64,000 nt of DNA from a virus: the IMG/VR virus record IMGVR_UViG_3300044712_000982, positions 42,286 through 106,285 of that record; one strand, given 5' to 3'. The notes under the pieces are model-generated. The model worked only from the letters and a program-made list of their open reading frames with translations, had not been told where the DNA came from and made no database searches. The translations under genes and the position numbers were made by a program. Shown piece after piece: positions 57,351-63,873 of this stretch. Within the stretch, counting starts at the first letter, position 1, and the number at the start of each line of letters is the position of its first letter.

Positions 57351-57421
57351 GCGCCGCTAGCTGAGTGGTTTAGCACCGGACTCTTAATCCGGGGAGGAAG
57401 GTTCGATCCCTTCGCGGCGTA
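57351..57421 (+). tRNA. tRNA-Lys(CTT)
   Basis: Acceptor GCGCCGC/GCGGCGT, anticodon stem CCGGA/TCCGG with loop CTCTTAA, T-loop TTCGATC, discriminator A. Confidence 0.9.
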
Positions 57422-57426
57422 CGTTT

Positions 57427-57499
57427 CCCTCGGCAGCTCGACGGAACGAGCAACGGACTTCTAAGCCGCTGGTTGCCGGTTCGATTCCGGCCCGAGGGA
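57427..57499 (+). tRNA. tRNA-Arg(TCT)
   Basis: Acceptor CCCTCGG/CCGAGGG, anticodon stem ACGGA/GCCGC with two mismatches, loop CTTCTAA, T-loop TTCGATT, discriminator A. Confidence 0.85.
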
Positions 57500-57505
57500 C
57501 TCTCT

Positions 57506-57577
57506 CTCCCGCTAGCTCAACGGACAGAGCGCCACCCTCCTAAGGTGGATGTCCACGTTCGAATCGTGGGCGGGAGA
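57506..57577 (+). tRNA. tRNA-Arg(CCT)
   Basis: Acceptor CTCCCGC/GCGGGAG, anticodon stem CCACC/GGTGG with loop CTCCTAA, T-loop TTCGAAT, discriminator A. Confidence 0.92.
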
Positions 57578-57582
57578 CTTAT

Positions 57583-57654
57583 GCGCCGTTAGCTCAGAGG
57601 TAGAGCTGCCGCCTTTTAAGCGGAGTGTCGCAGGTTCGAGCCCTGCACGGCGTA
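57583..57654 (+). tRNA. tRNA-Lys(TTT)
   Basis: Acceptor GCGCCGT/ACGGCGT, anticodon stem CCGC/GCGG with loop CTTTTAA, T-loop TTCGAGC, discriminator A. Confidence 0.9.
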
Positions 57655-57655
57655 C

Positions 57656-57726
57656 TGCGGGTGTGGTGGAGTGGAACCACGCTGGGCTCATAACCCGGAG
57701 ACGCCGTTCGAATCGGACACCCGCCA
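57656..57726 (+). tRNA. tRNA-Met(CAT), initiator-like
   Basis: Acceptor TGCGGGT/ACCCGCC with a T1-C72 mismatch. Anticodon stem CTGGG/CCCGG with three consecutive G-C pairs next to the loop CTCATAA. Discriminator A then CCA. The 1-72 mismatch plus the GGG/CCC stem are initiator-tRNA features. The outer T-stem pairs are weak. Confidence 0.78.
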
Positions 57727-57729
57727 CCA

Positions 57730-57801
57730 CGCGCGTTCGACTATGGGTTAGGTTGCGAAGCTTTCACCTTCGCGGAACGGGTTCGAGTCCCGTACGCGCG
57801 A
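57730..57801 (+). tRNA. tRNA-Glu(TTC)
   Basis: Acceptor CGCGCGT/ACGCGCG, anticodon stem CGAAG/CTTCG with loop CTTTCAC, T-loop TTCGAGT, discriminator A. D-arm is irregular. Confidence 0.85.
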
Positions 57802-57805
57802 CTAT

Positions 57806-57880
57806 TCCGGTGTCGCCCAATTCGGTAGGGCAACGCACTGTTAATGCGTACAGGTGCAGGTTCGAGTCCTGCCACCGGAG
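57806..57880 (+). tRNA. tRNA-Asn(GTT)
   Basis: Acceptor TCCGGTG/CACCGGA, anticodon stem ACGCA/TGCGT with loop CTGTTAA, T-loop TTCGAGT, discriminator G. Confidence 0.93.
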
Positions 57881-57884
57881 CTTC

Positions 57885-57959
57885 GCGTCGGAGTCCATCT
57901 GGTTGGTGGAGACCGTCTTATAAACGGTGTGTGGCTGGGTTCAATTCCCGCGCGGCGCA
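57885..57959 (+). tRNA. tRNA-Ile(TAT)
   Basis: Acceptor GCGTCGG/GCGGCGC, anticodon stem ACCGT/ACGGT with loop CTTATAA, T-loop TTCAATT, discriminator A. Reads ATA directly. Most bacteria instead use a CAT anticodon with lysidine. Confidence 0.85.
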
Positions 57960-57964
57960 CCTAT

Positions 57965-58037
57965 GCCCGTGTAGCTCAGTTGGTGGAGCGGCTGCCTTAC
58001 AAGCAGCGGGATGCAGGTTCGAATCCTGTCGCGGGTA
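57965..58037 (+). tRNA. tRNA-Val(TAC)
   Basis: Acceptor GCCCGTG/CGCGGGT, anticodon stem GCTGC/GCAGC with loop CTTACAA, T-loop TTCGAAT, discriminator A. Confidence 0.93.
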
Positions 58038-58039
58038 CT

Positions 58040-58110
58040 GTGACTGTAGCTCAATGGTAGAGCGCTGGATTGTGGCTCCAGCGATGCCGGTTCAATTCCG
58101 GTCGGTCACC
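58040..58110 (+). tRNA. tRNA-His(GTG)
   Basis: Acceptor GTGACTG/CGGTCAC, anticodon stem CTGGA/TCCAG with loop TTGTGGC, T-loop TTCAATT, discriminator C (typical of His) then CCA. No encoded G at -1. Confidence 0.9.
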
Positions 58111-58114
58111 CCAA

Positions 58115-58196
58115 GTCCGTCGTGAGCATTGGTCAGCTCGGCAGTCTGTAAAACTGTCGCCTTGCGGCTGATCCGGTTCGAATCCGGGGGCGGGCA
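58115..58196 (+). tRNA. tRNA-Tyr(GTA)
   Basis: Acceptor GTCCGTC/GGCGGGC, anticodon stem GCAGT/ACTGT with loop CTGTAAA, long variable arm, T-loop TTCGAAT, discriminator A then CCA. Confidence 0.9.
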
Positions 58197-58200
58197 CCAA

Positions 58201-58272
58201 GTCTTCGTAGCGCAGCGGAAGCGCGCGGCCCTCCGAAGGCCGAGGTCGCTGGTTCGAATCCAGTCGGGGACG
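58201..58272 (+). tRNA. tRNA-Arg(CCG)
   Basis: Acceptor GTCTTCG/CGGGGAC, anticodon stem CGGCC/GGCCG with loop CTCCGAA, T-loop TTCGAAT, discriminator G. Confidence 0.9.
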
Positions 58273-58273
58273 C

Positions 58274-58504
58274 TCACGGCTCGGTGTCGTTGCGGGTGCA
58301 GCGGCCGGTCTGCAAAACCGGATTCTCTCGGGTTCGACTCCCGGCCGAGCCTCTATGCCGTCTGCTGTGGATTTTGCGCTGGCGGGTCGGCTGCCCAGTC
58401 GCCATCGCCCGTGCGACCAGCGCGGCCCGGTCGGCCTCCGGGTCTCCGGTCCAGTCGTCGTACCGGCTTGAGAGTGGGCTTGTATCGCGTTCGCTGGTGC
58501 TCAC
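58274..58504 (-). CDS. small hypothetical protein, antisense over tRNA-Cys
   Basis: 76 residues from the GTG at 58504, which overlaps the upstream stop. The first ~45 residues (MSTSERDTSPLSSRYDDWTG, DPEADRAALVARAMATG) look genuine. The last ~25 are the antisense of tRNA-Cys, suggesting that the array boundary truncated or extended the gene. Confidence 0.45.
   Translation of the reverse strand: MSTSERDTSPLSSRYDDWTGDPEADRAALVARAMATGQPTRQRKIHSRRHRGSAGSRTRENPVLQTGRCTRNDTEP
58278..58352 (+). tRNA. tRNA-Cys(GCA)
   Basis: Acceptor GGCTCGG/CCGAGCC, anticodon stem CCGGT/ACCGG with loop CTGCAAA, T-loop TTCGACT, discriminator T as expected for Cys. Last tRNA of the array; a leftward ORF runs antisense through it. 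Confidence 0.92.
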
Positions 58505-58902
58505 TAGCTATCCCCTCCTGCTGTTGCGTAGATCTTCGGCGAGTCGAGGCGCGGCTTTCCGTGCACCGTCTCACCCCCGTACCGCAGGTGCCCCTGCTCG
58601 ACGAGCTGGCCGATGATCTGCCGGCGACGCTCCGGCGAGCACTCGGCGACGGACGGTATGTCGCGGGCTATCTCCCGCAACGTCACGCCGTCCGGGCGGG
58701 CTGCGGCGTACGCGACGACGGCTGCGGCGCGGTCGCCGATCGGCGCAGGCTTGGCGCCGGCTGCCTGGATCTCATCCCACGCGGCCACCAGCGCCGCGTG
58801 CTGCTCCTCCATCCGCTCCACCTCGCGGGCGAGCTGCAACAGGTGGTCACGGTTGATCACGCGCGGCTCGACGGCGCGGCGGATCTGGTCGGCGAGGCTC
58901 AT
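58504..58902 (-). CDS. hypothetical protein with winged-helix-like part
   Basis: 132 residues. N-terminal coiled coil (HLLQLAREVERMEEQHAALV), then RAAAVVAYAAARPDGVTLRE and PERRRQIIGQLVEQGHLRYG, the latter reading as a winged helix. Ends GGDS just before the small coupled gene. Confidence 0.6.
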   Translation of the reverse strand: MSLADQIRRAVEPRVINRDHLLQLAREVERMEEQHAALVAAWDEIQAAGAKPAPIGDRAAAVVAYAAARPDGVTLREIARDIPSVAECSPERRRQIIGQLVEQGHLRYGGETVHGKPRLDSPKIYATAGGDS

Positions 58903-58926
58903 CGGAGCTCCAATCGGGTTGGGTGG

Positions 58927-59103
58927 TCAGGCTGCGTTCTCGGCGCGGTGGACCCGTGCTGCCGCGCGGGCCTCAGAGCGGCTTTCGGCATGGCTCTTCC
59001 AGCCGCACGAACATCTGGCGGTGCTGTTCTCGCTGCGCACGTGCCGGCCGCATGAGCCGTTCGACTTGGTCACGTACCGCTCGCTCTGGTGCGCCCGCGT
59101 CAC
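58927..59103 (-). CDS. small zinc-finger-like protein
   Basis: 58 residues from the GTG at 59103. SNGSCGRHVRSENSTARCSC then GWKSHAESRSEARAAARVHR. Cys/His spacing suggests a single zinc site of a type frequent in actinophages. A + strand frame overlaps this region, so orientation is not certain. Confidence 0.5.
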   Translation of the reverse strand: MTRAHQSERYVTKSNGSCGRHVRSENSTARCSCGWKSHAESRSEARAAARVHRAENAA

Positions 59104-59203
59104 CGGCCGCGGCGATGCTGCGGACGTCACGCTGTTCGGCGGACACGCCGTCGGCCAGGCCATCGCCAGCCTGTTCCTCGGCCGGGGACTCGCCCGCAAC
59201 GCC

Positions 59204-59602
59204 ATGACGGACTGGTGCGCGCCCGCGGCCGAGGAGCCGGCGTGGCACGACGAGGCGCTGAGCGGCATTGGGCAGATCTGCTCGTGGGCCGCCGCCGTCG
59301 GAGATCCGTACGGGGCGCTCGGCTTGGCGCACTACCTCGCCGGTGAGTACGTGGAGCCATCTGCCGCCCGCGATGTTCTGCTGCTGGACAAGGTCGTCGC
59401 CGCTCTCGGCCCAGTCGATCGGGCCGCCGCGGTGCATGACGTCTACCGGGTGTGGAAGGACGCGCCGAAGACGGCTGACCTTGGCGAACAGATCGCGCGT
59501 GTGTTGGCCGGCGTGGGGAGGTCGGACCGGCACCCGGGATTCGACAGCATGCAGGACGTGATTCGCACGTCCGCGCTTGAGCTTGAGCAGAACTCGGCCT
59601 GA
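59204..59602 (+). CDS. hypothetical protein
   Basis: 132 residues from the ATG at 59204; a TTG at 59066 would extend it. WHDEALSGIGQICSWAAAVG, AARDVLLLDKVVAALGPVDR and VYRVWKDAPKTADLGEQIAR suggest a helical protein, distantly like DUF6197. Followed by the kinase gene. Confidence 0.55.
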   Translation: MTDWCAPAAEEPAWHDEALSGIGQICSWAAAVGDPYGALGLAHYLAGEYVEPSAARDVLLLDKVVAALGPVDRAAAVHDVYRVWKDAPKTADLGEQIARVLAGVGRSDRHPGFDSMQDVIRTSALELEQNSA

Positions 59603-59661
59603 TCGTCCCGCTTCTCCCGCAACCGGCACGGGGGCCCGGTGGCGGGGGTGGAGGTGCGACC

Positions 59662-60138
59662 ATGTCGACCCTGATCGTTACGCTCGGCCCGCCCGGGTGC
59701 GGCAAAACCTACGACGTCGACGCGTGGATGCGCGTCGAGCCGGGCAGGGTGCGGATCTCCCGCGACGGACTACGGGTGGCTGTCGGATTCGGCGGCAACC
59801 ACGACGACAACCCGCGCTGGATGGAGGACGCGATTACGATGGCGCAGCGCGCCGCCGTTCGGGAGTGGCTACTCGACGGACTTGACGTGGCCATCGACGA
59901 CACGTGCCAGTCGCAGCCGACGATGGACAACTGGATGCTGATCGCGAAGCGGTGCCGGGCGCGGCTGGTCGTGTGGGACTACCGGGCGGTGCCGCTGACG
60001 CTGTGCATTACGCGGGACCGCGAGCGCGGCGCCCGTGGTGGGAGGCTTGTCGGTGAGGATGCGGTTCGGTTGGTTGCCGAACGTTGCGCCGCCGTGACCA
60101 TCCCGGCTGGCGCGGACTCGCTGCGGCTGCTGGCCTAG
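59662..60138 (+). CDS. polynucleotide-kinase-like P-loop protein
   Basis: 158 residues, GGAGGTG upstream of the ATG. Walker A GPPGCGKT (9-16), then ISRDGLR, VAIDDTC and a lid region RDRERGARGGRLVGEDAVRL, the order seen in the 5'-kinase domain of T4 Pnk. No phosphatase domain and no RNA ligase nearby. It could phosphorylate nucleic-acid 5' ends, for example in tRNA repair, given the tRNA array 1.3 kb away. General AAA/zeta-like kinases remain possible. Confidence 0.7.
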   Translation: MSTLIVTLGPPGCGKTYDVDAWMRVEPGRVRISRDGLRVAVGFGGNHDDNPRWMEDAITMAQRAAVREWLLDGLDVAIDDTCQSQPTMDNWMLIAKRCRARLVVWDYRAVPLTLCITRDRERGARGGRLVGEDAVRLVAERCAAVTIPAGADSLRLLA

Positions 60139-60530
60139 CTGGCGATGAGCAGCGCAACCACATAGGCCCAGCCGATGTGCCACACCTGGTCGAGCAGCGG
60201 TAGCCCTCCGCCCTCGACGAACCCACCAGAGCCGGTCGCGCACGCCAACCAGCGCAGCGGCGCCCGACGGTCCGCGGCGTAGTGCGTGGCGGCGTTCACG
60301 GCGAGCCCGACGACCAGCGCGGCCGGCGAGAGTACCCAGCCCGATACCGCCACGACCACCGCGACGACGGCGGCGATCGTGGCGGTGAGGGTCGCGACGT
60401 GCGCCGCGCACGCCAACCTACCGGCCCAGCCCGGGTCGGCCTTGCGCGCGGCCTGGCGGTCGGACTGGATCCAGTAGTCGCCGAGTAGATGGCCGACGAC
60501 GATTGCCGCGAAAACATCGGTTGCGCCCAT
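60135..60530 (-). CDS. DUF3307-like membrane protein
   Basis: 131 residues, four hydrophobic segments. VVGHLLGDYWIQSDRQAARK near the N-terminus and LDQVWHIGWAYVVALLI at the end follow the DUF3307 pattern (HLxxDxxxQ, LDQxxH). Its stop overlaps the end of the kinase gene. Role unknown. Confidence 0.7.
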   Translation of the reverse strand: MGATDVFAAIVVGHLLGDYWIQSDRQAARKADPGWAGRLACAAHVATLTATIAAVVAVVVAVSGWVLSPAALVVGLAVNAATHYAADRRAPLRWLACATGSGGFVEGGGLPLLDQVWHIGWAYVVALLIAS

Positions 60531-60588
60531 ACGTCAAGCGTGGTGGGCGCAACCGCAAAGCTGTATGTCAAATTGCGTAAAGCGCTGT

Positions 60589-60921
60589 TCACTCACGTTC
60601 AGGCGCGTAAAACACGAATGGCAATCCGTCCTCGGCCTCCAGTTCGGCCAGTAGCGTCTCCCACGCAACGAGTTCGCCCGTGCATGGCCCCCCGCCTGGC
60701 TGCGGATCCTCGTGTGTGGCGTGGCACACGCGGCAGATGGCCTGTCCGGGCTCACGTGGGATGAAGATTGCCCACGTGCCACACCCGGGACATTGCTCCT
60801 GTCTGCACACTACCGACGCGCGTTCTAGCCACCACGCGTGATAGGAGTACCCGCCCGGTTTGTCTGGGTGGTGGAGTTCTGTGCGTGGGCACGGTGGCGG
60901 TTCAGTGCGCCGTTTCGCCAT
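60589..60921 (-). CDS. zinc-binding protein
   Basis: 110 residues from the ATG at 60921. CRQEQCPGCGTWAIF and ICRVCHATHEDP give two CxxC pairs plus His; the acidic C-terminus ends FYAPERE. Last gene of the leftward accessory operon. Function unknown. Confidence 0.6.
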   Translation of the reverse strand: MAKRRTEPPPCPRTELHHPDKPGGYSYHAWWLERASVVCRQEQCPGCGTWAIFIPREPGQAICRVCHATHEDPQPGGGPCTGELVAWETLLAELEAEDGLPFVFYAPERE

Positions 60922-61141
60922 GGCACTCTCCTCGGATCCGCGCGAGCCGTTCCCGGTTGCGCTGTTGTTCGGCTTCGTACCGGGCCGTCTGCTCCGGTGT
61001 CCACTCGATGCGCTGGACGGCGGCGACCACCTCGCGCATGGCCGCCTCACCCTCGGGGCTGAGCGGTTCGGCGCCGCGGACCATCGCGATCACCTCGCCA
61101 GCGTCGTCGAGCAGCGGCCGGCAACGCTCCTCAGCGCTCAC
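60902..61141 (-). CDS. hypothetical helical protein
   Basis: 79 residues from the GTG at 61141, overlapping both neighbours. SPEGEAAMREVVAAVQRIEW and QTARYEAEQQRNRERLARIR. No motif recognised. Confidence 0.55.
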   Translation of the reverse strand: MSAEERCRPLLDDAGEVIAMVRGAEPLSPEGEAAMREVVAAVQRIEWTPEQTARYEAEQQRNRERLARIRGECHGETAH

Positions 61142-61770
61142 GCCGCCACCTCGCCGAGCCGCATGGCCGCGAATTGCGCGGCGCCCCATTTGCAGTCACC
61201 GAGCGCCGTGTGACGCTCGAACGCGTCGGGGTTGACGCCGATCGCCCGCGACCAGTCGTCGGAGCGAATCTTCCCGTCGCCGCGTGACGACACCGGGACG
61301 ATTCCCTTCGCCGAGCACCAGCCGCGCGCCGCAGACGGCAGGTCGAGCGGGTGATGCTCCCACGCTGGTGTCAGCCCATGCTCGGCGAGCATCACGGCGA
61401 GGTGGTCCTGGTCGAACGTTGGCTTCGAGCCGACGAACACGGCGCCGCGGGCGAGGTTCTCGATCTCGTCTGCCAATTCGAACGGCGACGCCGAGGCGCA
61501 GCCGATGTCGTATGGCTCCACGCCATCAGCGCACGGCTCGGATGGGTGGTACATCCGCAACGCCGTTCCGGGCTGCGCGTCACGTAGCGCCGGGTCGATG
61601 CGACCGTGGTACCGGTTGACTTCGAGCGCACGCTGATCGGCGATGGTCAGATCCGGCTTGACCTGCCACAGGTACTCCTCGCCGTGAGCGGTGATGATGC
61701 CGACCTCCCACACGACAAGGTGACCGGGCGCCAGTCGGATCGTCTCGACGTCCGCGAATACGTATTTCAC
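61138..61770 (-). CDS. DEDD 3'-5' exonuclease (DnaQ/RNase T-like)
   Basis: 210 residues from the GTG at 61770. Exo I FADVET (Asp7, Glu9), Exo II near FVGSKPTFDQDHLA, Exo III HTALGDCKWG. The HxAxxD spacing is DEDDh-type. Could proofread, degrade DNA ends or trim RNA 3' ends such as tRNA precursors. Phage copies of this type are common in actinophages. Confidence 0.8.
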   Translation of the reverse strand: MKYVFADVETIRLAPGHLVVWEVGIITAHGEEYLWQVKPDLTIADQRALEVNRYHGRIDPALRDAQPGTALRMYHPSEPCADGVEPYDIGCASASPFELADEIENLARGAVFVGSKPTFDQDHLAVMLAEHGLTPAWEHHPLDLPSAARGWCSAKGIVPVSSRGDGKIRSDDWSRAIGVNPDAFERHTALGDCKWGAAQFAAMRLGEVAA

Positions 61771-62162
61771 TGCTTCGCCTCTCGGATTTCGCGGCGATTC
61801 TCCTCGATTGCCGCGTCTGCTTCCGGGTCGTCGTCCGGGTCGCCGCCGTCGCCCTGGCACATGCCGCAGAAGTCGAGCGCCCGCTCGCCATCCGGGACAG
61901 GCCGTAGCCGCTCGCCATCCCACCTGCCTTCGCCGACGCCGTTGCATGCGGGGCATAGTGCCCGGATCGGCTCACGTGCGAGGGCGGCGGCGATCGTCTC
62001 GGCCGTCGCCTGGTCCAGTTCGGGGTCGCCGTCGGGTAGGTGCTCGGCGTGCCGTGCTGCGACGTAGGTCGGGCCGAGTCCGGGAACGTCAACGATCAAC
62101 TGGTCTTCGATACCGCACACGAGCTGGCCGACATAGCGCGTGCCGGCGATACGGACACTCAC
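61767..62162 (-). CDS. small protein with DnaJ-like zinc finger
   Basis: 131 residues from the GTG at 62162. N-terminal beta domain (GTRYVGQLVCGIEDQLIVDV), then CPACNGVGEG and CGMCQGDGG, matching the CxxCxGxG knuckles of DnaJ-type zinc fingers, and an acidic tail. Function unknown. Confidence 0.6.
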   Translation of the reverse strand: MSVRIAGTRYVGQLVCGIEDQLIVDVPGLGPTYVAARHAEHLPDGDPELDQATAETIAAALAREPIRALCPACNGVGEGRWDGERLRPVPDGERALDFCGMCQGDGGDPDDDPEADAAIEENRREIREAKQ

Positions 62163-62815
62163 GACGCACCTGCCGCCACCGGCTCGTTGTCCCGCGTAGC
62201 TTTCGCCGCGTCGTACTGGCCGATACCCCAGGCGATAGCATGACAGGACCACAGGTAGTGATAGTCCCAGTCGCGCAGGTCCCATTCCCAGTTGTCGTCG
62301 AAGCGGACCTTCACGTCGGATTCTGCGAACGTGAATGTGAAATCGTCGATAACACGACGGGCTGCGTCCTCGAAGTCGAGCCGATTATCCCAGTCATCGA
62401 ACAGTTCTTCGTGGACGGCCTTGGCCAGACCCTTGGCGTCCCTGCCGTGCGCCTCGTACTCGTCGCGTACTGCCCGCCAGATCTTCTCCTCGGTGCGTTC
62501 GCGGGAGTACTTCTTCGTCCGTTCACGGCCGTCGGTGACCTTCTCGGCCCAGTAGTCCGGATTGATGGGCTCACGGCCGACGCGTCGGAAGAACCCGAAC
62601 ATGTCCTCGACCCTACTGAAGGTGTATCCGTCGCGGTCGCCCCCGATATGCAGGTGGTACGGCCAGGTGACGATGTCGAAGTATTCGAGTCCGGTGTCGG
62701 GGCGCTTGAACCGCAGGTGACGGTACAGGCCGTTTTCGTGGAGCACTGTGAGTTGGTGTTCGGTGACGTCGCGGTCGAACCGGTGCTGAATGTAGTCGGG
62801 ATAGCGGGGCCTCAC
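62159..62815 (-). CDS. hypothetical phage protein
   Basis: 218 residues from the GTG at 62815. Aromatic/acidic-rich, e.g. YRHLRFKRPDTGLEYFDIVT, FTFAESDVKVRFDDNWEWDL, then YHYLWSCHAIAWGIGQY. Looks like a conserved actinophage protein of unknown function. Confidence 0.65.
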   Translation of the reverse strand: MRPRYPDYIQHRFDRDVTEHQLTVLHENGLYRHLRFKRPDTGLEYFDIVTWPYHLHIGGDRDGYTFSRVEDMFGFFRRVGREPINPDYWAEKVTDGRERTKKYSRERTEEKIWRAVRDEYEAHGRDAKGLAKAVHEELFDDWDNRLDFEDAARRVIDDFTFTFAESDVKVRFDDNWEWDLRDWDYHYLWSCHAIAWGIGQYDAAKATRDNEPVAAGAS

Positions 62816-63216
62816 GATGCGTCCTTTCCGGTGCCGATGCGCAGCACCTCGGCGGTGCCGTCGGCGAGCATTGCGTCGACTGCGGCGTTGCTGGCGTCCT
62901 CTCCCCAGCATCCGGACCACGGCCGCGGCTCGGTCCCGGGTGCCGAGTACAGCGTTGTCACCGTCTCGGGGTCCTCTTTGATGTAGGCGACGTCCGTCGT
63001 CGCCACCACGGTCCCCGTCGGCAGGCTCGCCGCGTCCTTGTGGTCGAGCGCCCAGTCGACCGCAGCGCGCACCTTGGCGAGGTGCGCCCGCCCACGTTCG
63101 GCCTCGACGACCGTGCACACCTGGTTTACGGCCATGGTCGCGATCGTGGGGAGGTGGTCGTTGGTCCGTTCTAGTGCGCGGACGGTCTGCCACGCGTACG
63201 TTTTCAAGTCGATCAT
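62812..63216 (-). CDS. hypothetical protein
   Basis: 134 residues, MIDLKTYAWQTVRALERTND start overlapping the upstream stop. Helical first half, beta-rich second (GTVVATTDVAYIKEDPETVT). No family recognised. Confidence 0.6.
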   Translation of the reverse strand: MIDLKTYAWQTVRALERTNDHLPTIATMAVNQVCTVVEAERGRAHLAKVRAAVDWALDHKDAASLPTGTVVATTDVAYIKEDPETVTTLYSAPGTEPRPWSGCWGEDASNAAVDAMLADGTAEVLRIGTGKDAS

Positions 63217-63671
63217 CGGAAGGTCATCTTCGGCGCGGGAGATTCAACGATCATCCTGGCGAGGTCGTCTACGTCGGAGACGAGCCCTTCCACGACATTC
63301 TCGCATTCCCCATTCCGGGCATCCGTGATCATGTCGTCGATGGCGTAGAGCATGCCAAGTTGCAACGGCGTCAGCCCGACCACCTCGACCTCTCCGCGGG
63401 CGGTCGCCGTACCGTCCCACCCGGTGATGACGATCGGCCCGGCATACGGCATGCGCGGTGCGCCGAGCGCCAGCAGGATCAGTGAGCCGATCGGGTTGCG
63501 GCGGTACTTGTCGGGGAGGACGTGCCCGCAGTCATTGACCCATGCAGCCAAGTCGCGGGTGAGTTGGACGCGGTTCCATCCTTCCGGGCCGACGTGGCTG
63601 AGCGCCAGCGTGTAGTCGGTGGCGGAGTTGCACTGCATCCCTCCGCCTTCGGTGATGATCAAGTAGTCCAT
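63213..63671 (-). CDS. hypothetical protein
   Basis: 152 residues from the ATG at 63671. MDYLIITEGGGMQCNSATDY, then RDLAAWVNDCGHVLPDKYRR and a helical C-terminus. Coupled to the gene downstream. Confidence 0.6.
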   Translation of the reverse strand: MDYLIITEGGGMQCNSATDYTLALSHVGPEGWNRVQLTRDLAAWVNDCGHVLPDKYRRNPIGSLILLALGAPRMPYAGPIVITGWDGTATARGEVEVVGLTPLQLGMLYAIDDMITDARNGECENVVEGLVSDVDDLARMIVESPAPKMTFR

Positions 63672-63682
63672 TGACGTGCTCC

Positions 63683-63826
63683 TCAGGTGGTTGGGTTGGG
63701 GCCGCCGGGCAGGATCCGCCCGAACGGCTGCGGGCAGTCGCAGCCCATGACGTCGCAGCCGTGCATCCGGTGGGCGATTGCCCCATGGCCACATGCGGGG
63801 CAGGCGTAGCCCTTCGGCTCTGGCAT
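63683..63826 (-). CDS. 47-residue zinc-binding protein
   Basis: MPEPKGYACPACGHGAIAHR then MHGCDVMGCDCPQPF: four to six Cys and two His in zinc-knuckle spacing. First gene of the 63.8-60.6 kb leftward operon, 47 bases from the tandem repeat. Confidence 0.6.
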   Translation of the reverse strand: MPEPKGYACPACGHGAIAHRMHGCDVMGCDCPQPFGRILPGGPNPTT

Positions 63827-63873
63827 GGCCAGGATCGCGGACTCTTCAGGGCTCCGGGACGCTGCTACTGTCC

